Source of the DNA: VXYL01 sp963665195
GTDB lineage: Bacteria; Pseudomonadota; Gammaproteobacteria; Pseudomonadales; Azotimanducaceae
Reading direction: 5' to 3'
DNA: 64,000 bases
Assembly (NCBI GenBank): GCA_963665195.1
Contig: OY762070.1
Span: 1,488,001 to 1,552,000 of the forward strand
Part shown: positions 17,146 to 28,576 of the stretch, in pieces
Position numbering within the stretch: the stretch's first letter is position 1
Layout of the letters: every line of letters begins with the position of its first letter
Notes under the pieces: model-generated
Database searches by the model: none
Told to the model about the DNA's origin: nothing
The model's input: the letters and a program-made list of their open reading frames with translations, nothing else
Program-made: the position numbers and the translations under genes

Positions 17146-20100
17146 CTATCGTCTGTCACGGCTTCGCCACTTTTCCTCCACCATCGGCACACGAATGCCG
17201 AGCGGGAGGTCGCGGCGCAGGTTCTCCAGCCCGACGGGTACCGGCGCTGCGGCGGATGATCCGGCAGCGCCAAGCATGACCGTCGCATCGACATCCGCGC
17301 CCATCGGCGTCACCGAGGAGACGCCGGCGGAAGAAACCCGGGCGAAGAGATCGATCGTGACAGCGAAGTCCGCGGTGCGGTCGCCGTCGACTTCGAGGAC
17401 GGCTGGACTGTCCCACGACGGCCAGATGCCGCACGCCTCGCCGGCATCGCAGATGGTCTGGTCGCCATCGCGGTCCGTTCCCGCCAGCACCGCATAGCGC
17501 CCGGGCGAAAGGTCGTCCGTGCGGAAGGAGTAGCCGGCCGCTGCCGACGCCACGGCTTGGCCTCGAACCTCCAACTCTTCCGTGTCGAGATCCACCGCGA
17601 GGACGTACACCGTGCCGATATTGGCGGCGGCCACGTCGCGCTGAACATGCATGGTCACCGGCACGCTGAGGTCGCCGCCGTCGGAGGCGATGTCGATGTG
17701 GCCGGCGTAGCTGCCGTCGTCGAGGCCCGTGCGATCCGCGCGCACCACCAGGGTCGGCCACTCGTCGTAGGCGACGGCCAGCCAAGATGCGTCCGCCTCC
17801 ACCGAGGTGACGGTCAGCGAACCCGTGCCGGTATTCGCGAGACGCACGCGGAGCACATCCGCAGTCGCGCCGAAATGCAGCCGCACCGGGGATATGGAGA
17901 GAACGGGGCCGGTGGGTTCCGTGCTGCCGCCTTGAATGGCCCCGGCGACGCGAACGGCGCGGTAGGCGTCGATGAGACCGTGGCCGAATGCGTCGTCGCG
18001 ACCACGCAGGCCCCAATCCTGGGTGATCGGCGCGGCCGACGGGTCCGGATGCGTTCCCGCAAGAAGCAGATTGATATCGGACGGCGAGAGGTCCGGATTG
18101 ACCGCCAGCATCAAGCCCACCACGCCCGCGACGTGCGGGGCCGCCATGGATGTTCCTTGCTGGAAGTTGTAGGTGGCCGCAATGCTGCCGTCGCGGTCAT
18201 CCGCAAGCGTGCTCAAGATGCCGTCGTTGTAGCCATCGCCATCTCTGTCGATTCCGAGATGCCCGCCGGGAGCCGCTACATCCACCGTTCGGCCGTAATT
18301 CGAGTACGGCGCGAGCCCGGTGTAGTCGGTCGCCGAGACGGAGATCACGCCGTCTACCGTGGACATCGGATCGGGTTCGTGGCAGGCATCGTTGCCCGCC
18401 GATACGACGACGACCACGCCGCTCGCGATCGCGTCCGCTAGCGCGTCGCGTGTGTAGCGGTCCGCCCCCAAGGGCAGGCATTCCTCATTTGGTATGCCGA
18501 GGCTGAGATTCATCACATCGGCGCGTACCGCCGGCAACGTACCGGAGTCGTTCGCAAGCCCCGCGGCATATCGGATGCCCTGCACGACATCGTAGCCCGA
18601 CCCGCCCCCAGCGCCGAGGACGCGCACCGGCATGATCTCGCCGCGCCAAGTCACGCCGGCGACGCCGATGCCATTGTTTGTCGCCGCGGCCACGGTGCCG
18701 GCGACATGGGTACCGTGGAAGCTGTTGCCCCCAGTCGCCGGATCCCCGTCACCGACATCGTAAGGGTCGGAATCGATGCCGTCGCCATCGCCCGCCGAGG
18801 CCGCGTTGCTCACGAAATCGTAGCCGATCACGTGGCCACCACCGTCACGCAGCATCCGCGACGCCAAGTCCGGATGGTCCGTCACCACGCCGCTGTCGAT
18901 GACCGCGGTGACCACGTCGTCGCTGCCCGTCGTCACATTCCACGCCGCCGGCAGCCCGATGTGCGGGTAGTGCCATTGGTGGATGTAGTACGGGTCGTTC
19001 GGAACGGCCATCGAGCGGTAGACGTAGTTCAACTGCGCGTATTCCATATCCGTCGCCAGCGTCGAGTCGCGCCGCAGCGCCTTCAGCAACGCCACCGTCT
19101 CGGCGCGTTCGCGCAGCGCCGCCGTTGCGTAGCGCCGCGTCGAAGCCATCCGGGCCTGGCCGGGGGCAAGCGGCGGCGCAGCGACCGCATCGAAGCGCAT
19201 CACGCGCGCAGCCGAGCGCGGCTCGCCCTCGATCCGCACCCCCGCCTCCGTCGCCCAGTCCGCCAGCGCCGTACCGTCCGCGCCCGGGCGCAGCTTCACG
19301 ATCAGCTCGCGAGGCACGAACTCCGGGTCCCTGGACCAGGTCGTCTTGCCGTCCGACTGCGCGACGCTCGCCGACTCGGCGATGGACACCACCAGCGAGT
19401 AGTTGCTCGCCCCGGAATAGGCCTCCACGATCACCAAGTGCTCGCCGGTGCGCGTGGTCTGAATCACCTCCAGATCGTCGACACCCAAGGAGGTTTCGAG
19501 AACCGTATCGTCGGTGTCCGCCAGCAGCAGATCCAAGTCCGCATCCGCGTCGGCGATGGCGAGACTGATGCGGACCGGGAGCGGAAAGTCGACAAGAAAG
19601 TAGTCGTAGGGATCGGCATGCGCGTCGGAGAAGCCGGCCACCGATGCCGGCGCCGGCACGCGCTGCGCATCGACCGCGAAGTCGTTGGGAAGGTACGGAT
19701 CGCTGAGGTCGTTGGTATCGCTGTCGAGCACCTGTCCCTGGAAGACCTCCAAAGTCCCGCCGATGGCTCCCGGGCGCGGTCCGCCGTAGTAGGTCGGGTA
19801 GGCGACGGACCAGACGAGGCGAGGGCTCAGATTCGCCGGCCCTTGGCGACCGCGAATATGCCGGCGACCATCCATCGCGTAGTAGTACCAGCGCCCGTTG
19901 TCGTTGCGCAGCAGTACGTCGTCGTTGCCGTCGCCGTCGAGGTCGCCGATGCCGACCACCTCGTAGGCGAGATTGGGGGTCAGGTCGGCCGCGCCTTGGG
20001 TGCCCCGGATGTAGCGGCGACCGTTCATCGCGTAGTGGTACCAGCGCCCGTCCCAGCGGCGCATCAGCACGTCGTCGCGACCGTCGCCGTTGAAGTCGCC

Positions 20101-21858
20101 GATGCCGGCGAGCTGGTAGTCGAGATTCGGCGTCAGGTTCGCGGGACCCTGTCGCCCGCGGACGAAGCGCGGCCCGTCCATCGCGTAGTGGTACCAGTGC
20201 CCGCGGGCATGGCGCATCAGCACGTCGGCCTTGCCGTCGCCGTCGAAATCGCCGACTCCTGCGACGCGGTAGTCGAGGTTTCGCGTCAGGTCCGGACGGC
20301 CCAGCTCGAGGTAGCGGCGACCGTTCATCGCGTAGTAGAGCCAGTGGCCGTCGGCCCGGCGCAGCAGCACGTCGTCCCGGCCATCGCCATCGAAATCGCC
20401 GATGCCGACTACACGATAGTCGAGATTCCGCGTCAGGTTCGCCGGGCCTTGCCGCCCCGCAATGTAGCGGCGACCGTTCATCGGGTAGTAGTACCAGGGG
20501 CCCTTGACGTTGCGCATCAGGACATCGTCCCGGCCATCGCCGTCGAAGTCGCCGATGCCGGCCACGCGGTAGTCCGGATTGCGCGTCAGATTGGCGGTGC
20601 CCTGGTCGCCGCGGATGTAGCGGGCACCGTCCATTGCGTAGTAGTACCAGCGCCCGTCTTCGCCGCGCATGAGCACATCGTCCTTGCCGTCGCCGTTGAA
20701 ATCGCCGAGGTGGCGGGAGAAGGCCGGAGCGGCCGGCGGCGGCGCGGGGTCGAACTCGACATGCAGCGCGTAGTCGCCACGGCCCGATCCATGCGACCCC
20801 AGCGCCACGTACCAAGTGCCTGCATCGAGTTCCGTTTCGATGCGGAAGTTGAGGTCGCTGCCGCCGTCGTCGTCTTCGCCGACGACGTTCAAATCTCCGT
20901 CTACGATAATCGCCAGGGTATCGGTGGCACCGGTCGTGTAGACGCGCAGCGTGCCGCGGCGTTCGAGCCGCAGGCGGAACACGTCGATGTCTTCCGCGGC
21001 GCCGATCCTTCCCTGCGTGACCGAGGGCGCAGCCACGGGCGTGGCGTCCGCCAGGGAGTCGCCATGGTCGTCCTCCTCGACGACGAGATGCTCGGCGAAC
21101 GTCACGAGGTCGAGCACGGCATCCAGCTCGGGCGCCTCGGAGACGAATAGATGCGCGTGGTACGTGCCTGGCGGTGGTTCGGTGTACGCCGTCTCGATGC
21201 GTACATCAGGCCAGTAGGAGTGCGGGCCGAGCCGGCCGTCGCCGCCAAGCACGGCGAGCGATTCTCGGGCCGCGAGCCACCCTTCTCCGTACGGGTCCGC
21301 GCCCTCGGTCAGCCACAGGGTCAAGTGCAGCACGTTGGTGGTGCGAGCGCTGTAGTTCGTGATGTGCTCCGCTTCGAGCGTCACGTGTTCGCCATCGGTT
21401 CGGTAGGCCACAGGCCCGTCGAACTCGACGTAACGGGTATCCAGGGGCTCGGCGAAAGTCACGATGTCCCAGTACAAGGCGACGTCTGGATACTCGGACA
21501 CGTAGAGATGCACGTAGTAGATGCCGGGCGGCGGGGCCGAGTAAGGCGTCTGCACCCGAACGTCGGCGAAGTATGTGTTGGGCGGAAGCTGCCCCGTGCT
21601 GCCGGCCGAGGCGAGGGATGCCCGCGCAACCAGATAGCCTTCCGTCTCCGGCTCGGCCGTCCGCGTAAGCCAAAGACTCAGGTACAGCGTTCCGGTGGTG
21701 CGCGTACTGCTGCTGTTGCTGATCCGCTCCACCGCCATCGTTGCGGTGTCGCCGTCGATCGCGTAGGAAACCGCACCTTCCATGGCCACGTCGGCCGACG
21801 CGAACGGCGCACAGATCCCCGCAGCGAGTGCGAAGCACAGCGCCAGCGTACGGGGCAT
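17146..21858 (-). CDS. Secreted S8 (subtilisin-like) peptidase with FG-GAP-type repeats
   Basis: About 1570 residues. A signal peptide (MPRTLALCFALAAGICAPFA) supports the ATG at 21858 over a GTG nine codons earlier. Order: two ~130-residue beta-rich repeats (FDGPVAYRTDGEHVTLE type); a PPC-like domain; six ~51-residue FG-GAP/VCBS-like repeats (GDFDGDGRDDVLMR, calcium-binding-like) about residues 383-690; another PPC-like region; then the S8 catalytic domain. The triad is Asp in VIDSGVVTDHPD (about 986), His in FHGTHVAGTVAA (about 1047) and Ser in QGTSMAAPHVAG (about 1234). A C-terminal beta-sandwich tail follows. FG-GAP repeats normally make integrin-like propellers, so surface adhesion is plausible. 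It lies 43 bp after the dioxygenase gene. Confidence 0.9.
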   Translation of the reverse strand: MPRTLALCFALAAGICAPFASADVAMEGAVSYAIDGDTATMAVERISNSSSTRTTGTLYLSLWLTRTAEPETEGYLVARASLASAGSTGQLPPNTYFADVRVQTPYSAPPPGIYYVHLYVSEYPDVALYWDIVTFAEPLDTRYVEFDGPVAYRTDGEHVTLEAEHITNYSARTTNVLHLTLWLTEGADPYGEGWLAARESLAVLGGDGRLGPHSYWPDVRIETAYTEPPPGTYHAHLFVSEAPELDAVLDLVTFAEHLVVEEDDHGDSLADATPVAAPSVTQGRIGAAEDIDVFRLRLERRGTLRVYTTGATDTLAIIVDGDLNVVGEDDDGGSDLNFRIETELDAGTWYVALGSHGSGRGDYALHVEFDPAPPPAAPAFSRHLGDFNGDGKDDVLMRGEDGRWYYYAMDGARYIRGDQGTANLTRNPDYRVAGIGDFDGDGRDDVLMRNVKGPWYYYPMNGRRYIAGRQGPANLTRNLDYRVVGIGDFDGDGRDDVLLRRADGHWLYYAMNGRRYLELGRPDLTRNLDYRVAGVGDFDGDGKADVLMRHARGHWYHYAMDGPRFVRGRQGPANLTPNLDYQLAGIGDFNGDGRDDVLMRRWDGRWYHYAMNGRRYIRGTQGAADLTPNLAYEVVGIGDLDGDGNDDVLLRNDNGRWYYYAMDGRRHIRGRQGPANLSPRLVWSVAYPTYYGGPRPGAIGGTLEVFQGQVLDSDTNDLSDPYLPNDFAVDAQRVPAPASVAGFSDAHADPYDYFLVDFPLPVRISLAIADADADLDLLLADTDDTVLETSLGVDDLEVIQTTRTGEHLVIVEAYSGASNYSLVVSIAESASVAQSDGKTTWSRDPEFVPRELIVKLRPGADGTALADWATEAGVRIEGEPRSAARVMRFDAVAAPPLAPGQARMASTRRYATAALRERAETVALLKALRRDSTLATDMEYAQLNYVYRSMAVPNDPYYIHQWHYPHIGLPAAWNVTTGSDDVVTAVIDSGVVTDHPDLASRMLRDGGGHVIGYDFVSNAASAGDGDGIDSDPYDVGDGDPATGGNSFHGTHVAGTVAAATNNGIGVAGVTWRGEIMPVRVLGAGGGSGYDVVQGIRYAAGLANDSGTLPAVRADVMNLSLGIPNEECLPLGADRYTRDALADAIASGVVVVVSAGNDACHEPDPMSTVDGVISVSATDYTGLAPYSNYGRTVDVAAPGGHLGIDRDGDGYNDGILSTLADDRDGSIAATYNFQQGTSMAAPHVAGVVGLMLAVNPDLSPSDINLLLAGTHPDPSAAPITQDWGLRGRDDAFGHGLIDAYRAVRVAGAIQGGSTEPTGPVLSISPVRLHFGATADVLRVRLANTGTGSLTVTSVEADASWLAVAYDEWPTLVVRADRTGLDDGSYAGHIDIASDGGDLSVPVTMHVQRDVAAANIGTVYVLAVDLDTEELEVRGQAVASAAAGYSFRTDDLSPGRYAVLAGTDRDGDQTICDAGEACGIWPSWDSPAVLEVDGDRTADFAVTIDLFARVSSAGVSSVTPMGADVDATVMLGAAGSSAAAPVPVGLENLRRDLPLGIRVPMVEEKWRSRDRR
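19800..20712 (-). repeat. Six FG-GAP/VCBS-like coding repeats
   Basis: Six units of 51 codons (one of 49) follow each other with no spacer. Each begins GDF(D/N)GDG(R/K)DDVL, continues W(Y/L)(Y/H)YAM(N/D)GRRYI and ends NLTRNLDYRVVGI or similar. DNA similarity between units is high enough that unequal recombination or collapsed assembly is possible. Confidence 0.9.
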
Positions 21859-21901
21859 CCGCAAGCCGGTGCCAGGGTCGACCACTGGACCGCGCCGGCG
21901 T

Positions 21902-22756
21902 TCAGCGTTTGGCGTTGTTGAACGTCTGCACGAGCTTCGAGTAGTCCGCGCCGGTCGGGCTGTTCAGGAAGTCCTCGCGGCCGAGCAGCTGCGCCATGCG
22001 TTCGCCGTGCGCGTCGATGAGCGCTTCCGCATGGGCGCTGTAGTCCTCCACCGGGCGCATCAGCAGGCGCGTATAGGTGATGTGGCAAACCACGCGCTCG
22101 CCATCCTTGGCGCGCGGCCAGTTCGCATGCCAGACGTTGCCGTCCCACATGGCGACCGAGCCCGGCGGACACTCGATGGCGATGGCGCGGCCGCTGCGGT
22201 TCGACCCCGGTGCGGCTTCCTCGGCCACCGCCTTCGCTTCCGCCGCTGTCGGGTGCCGCCGCAGATTGGCGCTGCCCGGCACGATCAGCGTCGAGCCGCC
22301 GTCCTTGGTGTATTCATCGCACGCCCAGCAGCCGGTGAGCAGCATGTTGTGCGCCGGAAACGGCGCCGGCAGCCAGTTGTTGTCCGCATGGAGGCCGATG
22401 GCGGGCGCACCTTTCGGACGCACGCTGGCCGCGACCTGGCTGATGAGGAAGCCGCGGCCCACCGAGAACTCCGCCATGGCGAGCAGCTTGGGTCGCAGGA
22501 TCGCCTCGGCGAAGATCGGGTCCTTGGCGAGCAGCATGTTGGCGCCGCCGGGGTTACCGGAGATGTCCAGGATCTTCTGCCGGAAGCGGCCGTTGAAGTC
22601 CGCGGAGGCGACGTTCTCGACGACGGTCCAACCCTCCATCGCCAACTGCCGGCAGTTCTCCCGCAGGCCGAGCTCGTCGATGACGGGCCGAAGCTCCTCC
22701 GAGACCGCATCCGGGGGCAGGGTGTCGTGGTGAATCTGCACGGCTGCTTGGGCCAT
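21902..22756 (-). CDS. Phytanoyl-CoA dioxygenase (PhyH)-like Fe(II)/2-oxoglutarate oxygenase
   Basis: 284 residues of the PhyH branch of 2-oxoglutarate-dependent oxygenases. The iron site is H123-x-D125 (GLHADNNW) and H210 (DGNVWHANW), with an arginine for 2-oxoglutarate downstream. The long insert between them (KDGGSTLIVPGS) is typical of the family. Such enzymes hydroxylate acyl-CoAs, amino acids or secondary metabolites; the substrate cannot be named. GGAGGAG precedes the ATG at 22756. Same strand and close to the S8 peptidase (43 bp) and OLD nuclease (54 bp). Confidence 0.9.
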   Translation of the reverse strand: MAQAAVQIHHDTLPPDAVSEELRPVIDELGLRENCRQLAMEGWTVVENVASADFNGRFRQKILDISGNPGGANMLLAKDPIFAEAILRPKLLAMAEFSVGRGFLISQVAASVRPKGAPAIGLHADNNWLPAPFPAHNMLLTGCWACDEYTKDGGSTLIVPGSANLRRHPTAAEAKAVAEEAAPGSNRSGRAIAIECPPGSVAMWDGNVWHANWPRAKDGERVVCHITYTRLLMRPVEDYSAHAEALIDAHGERMAQLLGREDFLNSPTGADYSKLVQTFNNAKR

Positions 22757-22810
22757 GAGCGCTCCTCCAACTTCAAACGGCGCCTAGCGTGGCCAGCCCG
22801 CCGCGGCTTG

Positions 22811-24679
22811 TCAATCGCGGCTTGGCCGCCGGGTGCGCTTCCGCCTGGCCTTCGCCCGCCGACGGTCCGCGGCGGGCTGCGCCGCCAGCCGGGCCAAGGC
22901 GTTCAACGTCAGCCGAACGTCGTCGGGTACCGCTTCCATGGCATCGACGATTCGAGCCTCGTCCAACCGCAGCGACAGTTCGCTCTCCTGCAGCCACCGC
23001 CGCAGACTGCTCAAGACCGTCTTGGCGTCGCACCAGTTCTGCGGCGCCGTCCACGCATCGTCCAGGAACTCGTCGGCCCGATCGAGCGCCGTTCTTAAGG
23101 TCAGATTGCGGTTCTCGAACTGCATCTGCTCCGCGATCGACCGACCGACCTTCTCGCGCTGCTCCTCGACCAAGCGGTCAAGTTCCTGTTGGAAGGCAGC
23201 GCGCCGCTGGCGCCACTTCCGACGGCCATCCCCTGATTGCGCCTGGCTGTCCAAGCATGCGCGGATCGCATCCCGATCGAGCACGTAGTTTTCGATCTCG
23301 TTCGCGGACCACATGCGGAATGAGATTTCCAGGCCCTCGCCAAGATTCCCAGCCTTGCGCCGGTGCTCGCGCAGCGTGGCGTTGCGCGACTTGTCCGTAC
23401 GGTAGTCTCGGTCGCCGATCACGACCATGCGAACCGGCTGCCCGGATGGCGCAGTGTTTTCCATGAGGTCGCGGACCTGCCGCGCATAGCCAAGCACATC
23501 CTTCGTCATCGGGCTGCCGTGCGTGTAGAGGAACGTCAGGCTGCGCCACACATCCCGCCGCTTCGCCTCGCCCCAGAGCCGACGCGCGAAGTGCTCCAAG
23601 AGCTTCCTGTCGCTCTTGTCCTCGACGAACGCGACGGCGCGATTGGCGAGCAGCGGAATCAGCTCCATGCGATCCATCGCCCCAAGCTCGTCGAGCAGAG
23701 CGAGCTGCTCCGGCTGCGTCTGCAGCCGCACAATGCGACTGCCCATGCAGACGCGAACAGCACCCTGAGGGCTGGCGGAGAGGATCTGAGGAGAGTGCGT
23801 CGCCAGCACGAACTGGTGCCCATCCTGCGCGGAAAGTTCGCCGAGGATTTGCAGCAGCCGCCCCTGCAGCCGGGCGTGCAGGTGGGCGTCCGGCTCGTCG
23901 AGAAGCACGGTCCCTGCGCCGGGCTGCAAGACCGATGCGAATATCTGGAGCATCTGGTGATAGCCAGAGCCGGCAGCGGCGACATCCCGAGGTCGCGGCA
24001 GGACGTCGTCGCCATAGGTCGCCGTCAGGAACCGATCAACATCGACGTTGAAGCGCACATCGATGCGGCCGTCCGGGAACACGCTGGCCATCAGTGCGAC
24101 CAGCTTCTCCCACTGCGGCGCGGCATTCTCGCGCAGTTCCCACAGCAGGTTGCGGATCATCTCGCCTTGCCTTTGCAGGCGAACGCGATCCTGCCTCGCG
24201 GGCGGCGTCAGGAACTCCTCGCGCGGCGCGAAGCCGGAGAACAGGGGGATCAACCGAATTGCCTTGTCGCGGATCGCGTCCTCGAACGGGCCCTTGGTAC
24301 TCGGCACGATGCTGAATCGATTGAAGCTGATTTTCAGCGTAAAGCCGACCTGAGCTCCGTTGTCGAACAAGCCCGTCAGAGTGATCGGGCTGGGCTTGCC
24401 GCCCACCGCGACCCGACCGTGCGGCCATAGATCGGCTGGCTCCGCCACGGGCAGCACCCCGAACTCGTCCGGCGCAACGGATCTCTTGACCAACTTGATG
24501 CCGCCGCCGTTGGCTTCGGTACGGGCGGTCTCGATGCAGTATTGGAACAGGCTGAGCGCCTGCAGCACGGTGGACTTGCCGCTGTTGTTGGCACCCACGA
24601 GCACGGTCACGCCGTCAAGGTCCACGGCGGTCTCCCGCTCGAAACGCTTGAAGCCCTTGATGACGAACTTGCTCAGCAT
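22811..24679 (-). CDS. OLD-family ATPase/TOPRIM nuclease
   Basis: 622 residues. The ABC-type ATPase comes first: Walker A GANNSGKST (residues 29-37), signature-like AAGSGYHQM, Walker B TVLLDEPDAHLHARLQ, and the switch histidine in LATHSPQIL. A TOPRIM nuclease domain follows, with VAFVEDKSDRKLLEH and VVIGDRDYRTDKSRN. This is the class 1 (stand-alone) OLD arrangement known from phage P2 Old and from defence loci. No GajB-type helicase is next door. GGAGG precedes the ATG. Its position inside an apparently metabolic minus-strand run is odd for a defence gene; a role in DNA maintenance is equally possible. Confidence 0.88.
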   Translation of the reverse strand: MLSKFVIKGFKRFERETAVDLDGVTVLVGANNSGKSTVLQALSLFQYCIETARTEANGGGIKLVKRSVAPDEFGVLPVAEPADLWPHGRVAVGGKPSPITLTGLFDNGAQVGFTLKISFNRFSIVPSTKGPFEDAIRDKAIRLIPLFSGFAPREEFLTPPARQDRVRLQRQGEMIRNLLWELRENAAPQWEKLVALMASVFPDGRIDVRFNVDVDRFLTATYGDDVLPRPRDVAAAGSGYHQMLQIFASVLQPGAGTVLLDEPDAHLHARLQGRLLQILGELSAQDGHQFVLATHSPQILSASPQGAVRVCMGSRIVRLQTQPEQLALLDELGAMDRMELIPLLANRAVAFVEDKSDRKLLEHFARRLWGEAKRRDVWRSLTFLYTHGSPMTKDVLGYARQVRDLMENTAPSGQPVRMVVIGDRDYRTDKSRNATLREHRRKAGNLGEGLEISFRMWSANEIENYVLDRDAIRACLDSQAQSGDGRRKWRQRRAAFQQELDRLVEEQREKVGRSIAEQMQFENRNLTLRTALDRADEFLDDAWTAPQNWCDAKTVLSSLRRWLQESELSLRLDEARIVDAMEAVPDDVRLTLNALARLAAQPAADRRRAKARRKRTRRPSRD

Positions 24680-24716
24680 CGCTGTCCTCCGCAGGCGTAC
24701 TCAGCCACGCCCCAAC

Positions 24717-27080
24717 TCAAGGTCGCAGGGTGAAGTCGATGCCGACGACGCGGGGCGCCTGATAGACGTAGCAGGCGGCGCGGACGATGATCTCGATGGA
24801 GCAGTCGAATACCACGTTGTCCTCGCCGGTCAGGTTGTCGGCATAGAGAGTCGCCTGCCAGCGGTCGCCGGGACCGGCCAGGTTCAGACGCAGATTCGTC
24901 TGCTTGCGTTCCGGCACGATGTCCGCTCCGCCAAGCGCCTGGTGCTGCTCGGCCATCGCAGTGTGGTTGACCAGCACGTTGAGGTCCATGTCGCGCGGCA
25001 GCGGATGGCTGTAGTCGACCGTCAGGTGGCCGCTCCACTGCGGTGCATTGGGAAGCTGCGTGCCCTTCGGATAGGCGGGGGATACCACGGCATCGTCGAG
25101 TTCCGCCTCGTTCACGTCCATGCCGAAGCGGATGCGCAGGCGGTCCGAGAGGCGGGCCACCACGTCCACTTCGGCCCCCCGGGTGTGGGCAGCGCCGGCG
25201 TTGTCGTTGTAGTTCTTGTTGATGGTCGGCAGGCGATCTTCGGAGAAGCCGAGGATCGTGTCCTTCCAGTCGAAATGGTAGAGGGACGCGGTCAGGTTGA
25301 CGCGGCTGTCGAACAGGCGTGTCTTCACGCCGAGTTCGTAGTTGGTGACGCTGTCGCCGTCGTAGGTGACGCGGGAACTGGCGATGGCGGCGGCCTTGTT
25401 GCCAGTGAGTCCAAGCGGATTGCCAGCGAACGGCGGCAGGTCCGGAAGCACCGTGTCGCCAGAGCCGGACAGCTGCCGGGCATTGAACTCCTGGCCGAGG
25501 TTGACGTTGCCGGGACGGAAGCCCGTGGTGACGTTGAAGTACATCAGCGTGCTGTCGTTCGCCCAAGCCGAGATGCCGACTTTCGGCGAGAGCACCTTGT
25601 CCGCGGTGCGCAGCGTGCTGTCCTCCAAGGTCTGTTCCATATCCGTCCAGCGGGCGCCCGCCGTCACCTCGACAACGTCGGAGAAGGCGTAGGTCAGCTC
25701 GCCGAAGACGCTCAGTTCGTCGAGCGTGTCGACATGCTCATTGCTGGGATCCGACTAGAACTCGCGGTACACGGCCTGCGTGCGCGTGGCGTTTGCGAGC
25801 CAAGGCTGCATCTGGAACGGCTGGAAATCGCGGCGGAAGTCGTTGCTGTCCTTCATGAAGACGCCGGCAAGCCAGCGCAGACGGCTGTCGTCGTCAGACA
25901 CCAGGCGAGCCTCGAAGCTCGTTCGCTCGGACTCGGCCAGGCTGTCGTTGTTGAAGGCGAGCTGGTTGGTGCGGGCCACGGGGTTGGTCAAGTTCATCTG
26001 CCAGCCTTCGGCCAGCATGGCCGGCATCTCGCCTGGGTTCTGCGCCGCGCGGGCTACCACGTTGAACTGGATGAACCAGTCGAAGAAAGCGGCGACGGAC
26101 GCCGCGTATTCGAACTCGCTGTGCGCGGAGCGGTTCATGCGCGAGAGGGAGCTTTCCAACGTGGCCCACTCGAGCTCGTAGTCCATGCTCACGCTGTAGA
26201 TGTCCACCTTGTCCTGCGCATAGGGCGGATGGCCCGGAATGCGCACATTCTCGCGTTGCACGAAGCGCGCCTGGCCGTTCGCGCCGCCGTTGGTTTCGGT
26301 GTCCACCGTGAAATACGACGCCTCCACAGAGAGCCGGTCCGACACGACCCAAAGGCCCGCCACCCGACCGCCGGTGGAAGACTCGGCGTTGGTGTCGTTT
26401 TCGTTCGTCAGGACATTGTCGAACCACCCGGCGCGACCTTCGCTGAAGCCGGTCAGACGCAACGCGAAGGCGTCCGAGACCGGCAGGTTGAGCATGGCGT
26501 CCACGCGGTGGCCGGGATCGTCGGACTCGCCGTTGCGGCTCATCCCCGCCTTCAGCTTCCAGTCGAGACCGTCCAGAGACGGCTTGTTCGGGATGAAGCG
26601 GATGGTGCCGCCAACCGACCCCTCGCCGAACAGGGTGCCCTGCGGCCCCTTCAGCACTTCGACGCGGTCCATGTCGAACAGGTTGCCGCCGAACTGGCGC
26701 GCCGGCCCTTGCGCTGACGTCATGGGGGTGTCGTCGAAGTACACCGAGACGGCGGCGAAGGTCTGCTGGTACGACTCCGTGCCGGTCTGCGAGGAGACGC
26801 CGCGCACGGTGTAGCGATTGTGGCTGGTCTGCGAGCCCTCGCTCATGTTGAGGCCCGTGATGTTGCGATACAGGCCCTGCATGTTCGTGACACCGAGCTC
26901 TTCGATGGTCTCGCCGCTCACCGCGGCGATGGCCTGCGGCGTCTCCATGACGTTGGTTTCGCGCAGCGTTGCGGTAACCACCACCTCCTCGATTACGGCA
27001 TCATCATCGGCCTCCTGAGCGAACGTGTACGCCGCAGCGACCCCGGCCGCTACTACCGCCAAGCGCTTGCAGACAGCCAT
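24717..27080 (-). pseudogene. TonB-dependent receptor interrupted by one in-frame amber codon
   Basis: A complete receptor of about 787 codons in a single frame: signal peptide (AVCKRLAVVAAGVAAAYTFA), TonB-box-like EEVVVTATLRE, plug (MDRVEVLKGPQGTLFGEGS, VGGTIRFIPNKP), and a barrel ending RVVGIDFTLRP. One TAG at 25755-25757 lies in the barrel (YREF-stop-SDPSNEH), and the frame continues undisturbed for another 345 codons. No other lesion is visible, so this is either a recent nonsense mutation or a base-calling error. It is not TGA, so selenocysteine does not apply. A strong site (GGGAGGGAA) precedes the ATG. It is divergent from gdhA. Confidence 0.88.
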
Positions 27081-27196
27081 CCGGTTCCCTCCCTTGCCCC
27101 AGAACGCCCCGCAGGGCAGCGGCGGCTAGCGAACAACACCTTTGGCGGCAAGTCAAACGCGCCATACAATCGCCAGAGCCCAACCGAGTCGGACCC

Positions 27197-28549
<1,353 letters not shown>

Positions 28550-28576
28550 GGCGGCAGCGACTCAAGGAGAATCTCT

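Noticed and set aside
25755..25757. TAG in the TonB receptor as a pyrrolysine or selenocysteine codon
   Set aside because: It is in an outer-membrane barrel with no cofactor motif, is not TGA, and this organism type is not expected to use pyrrolysine.
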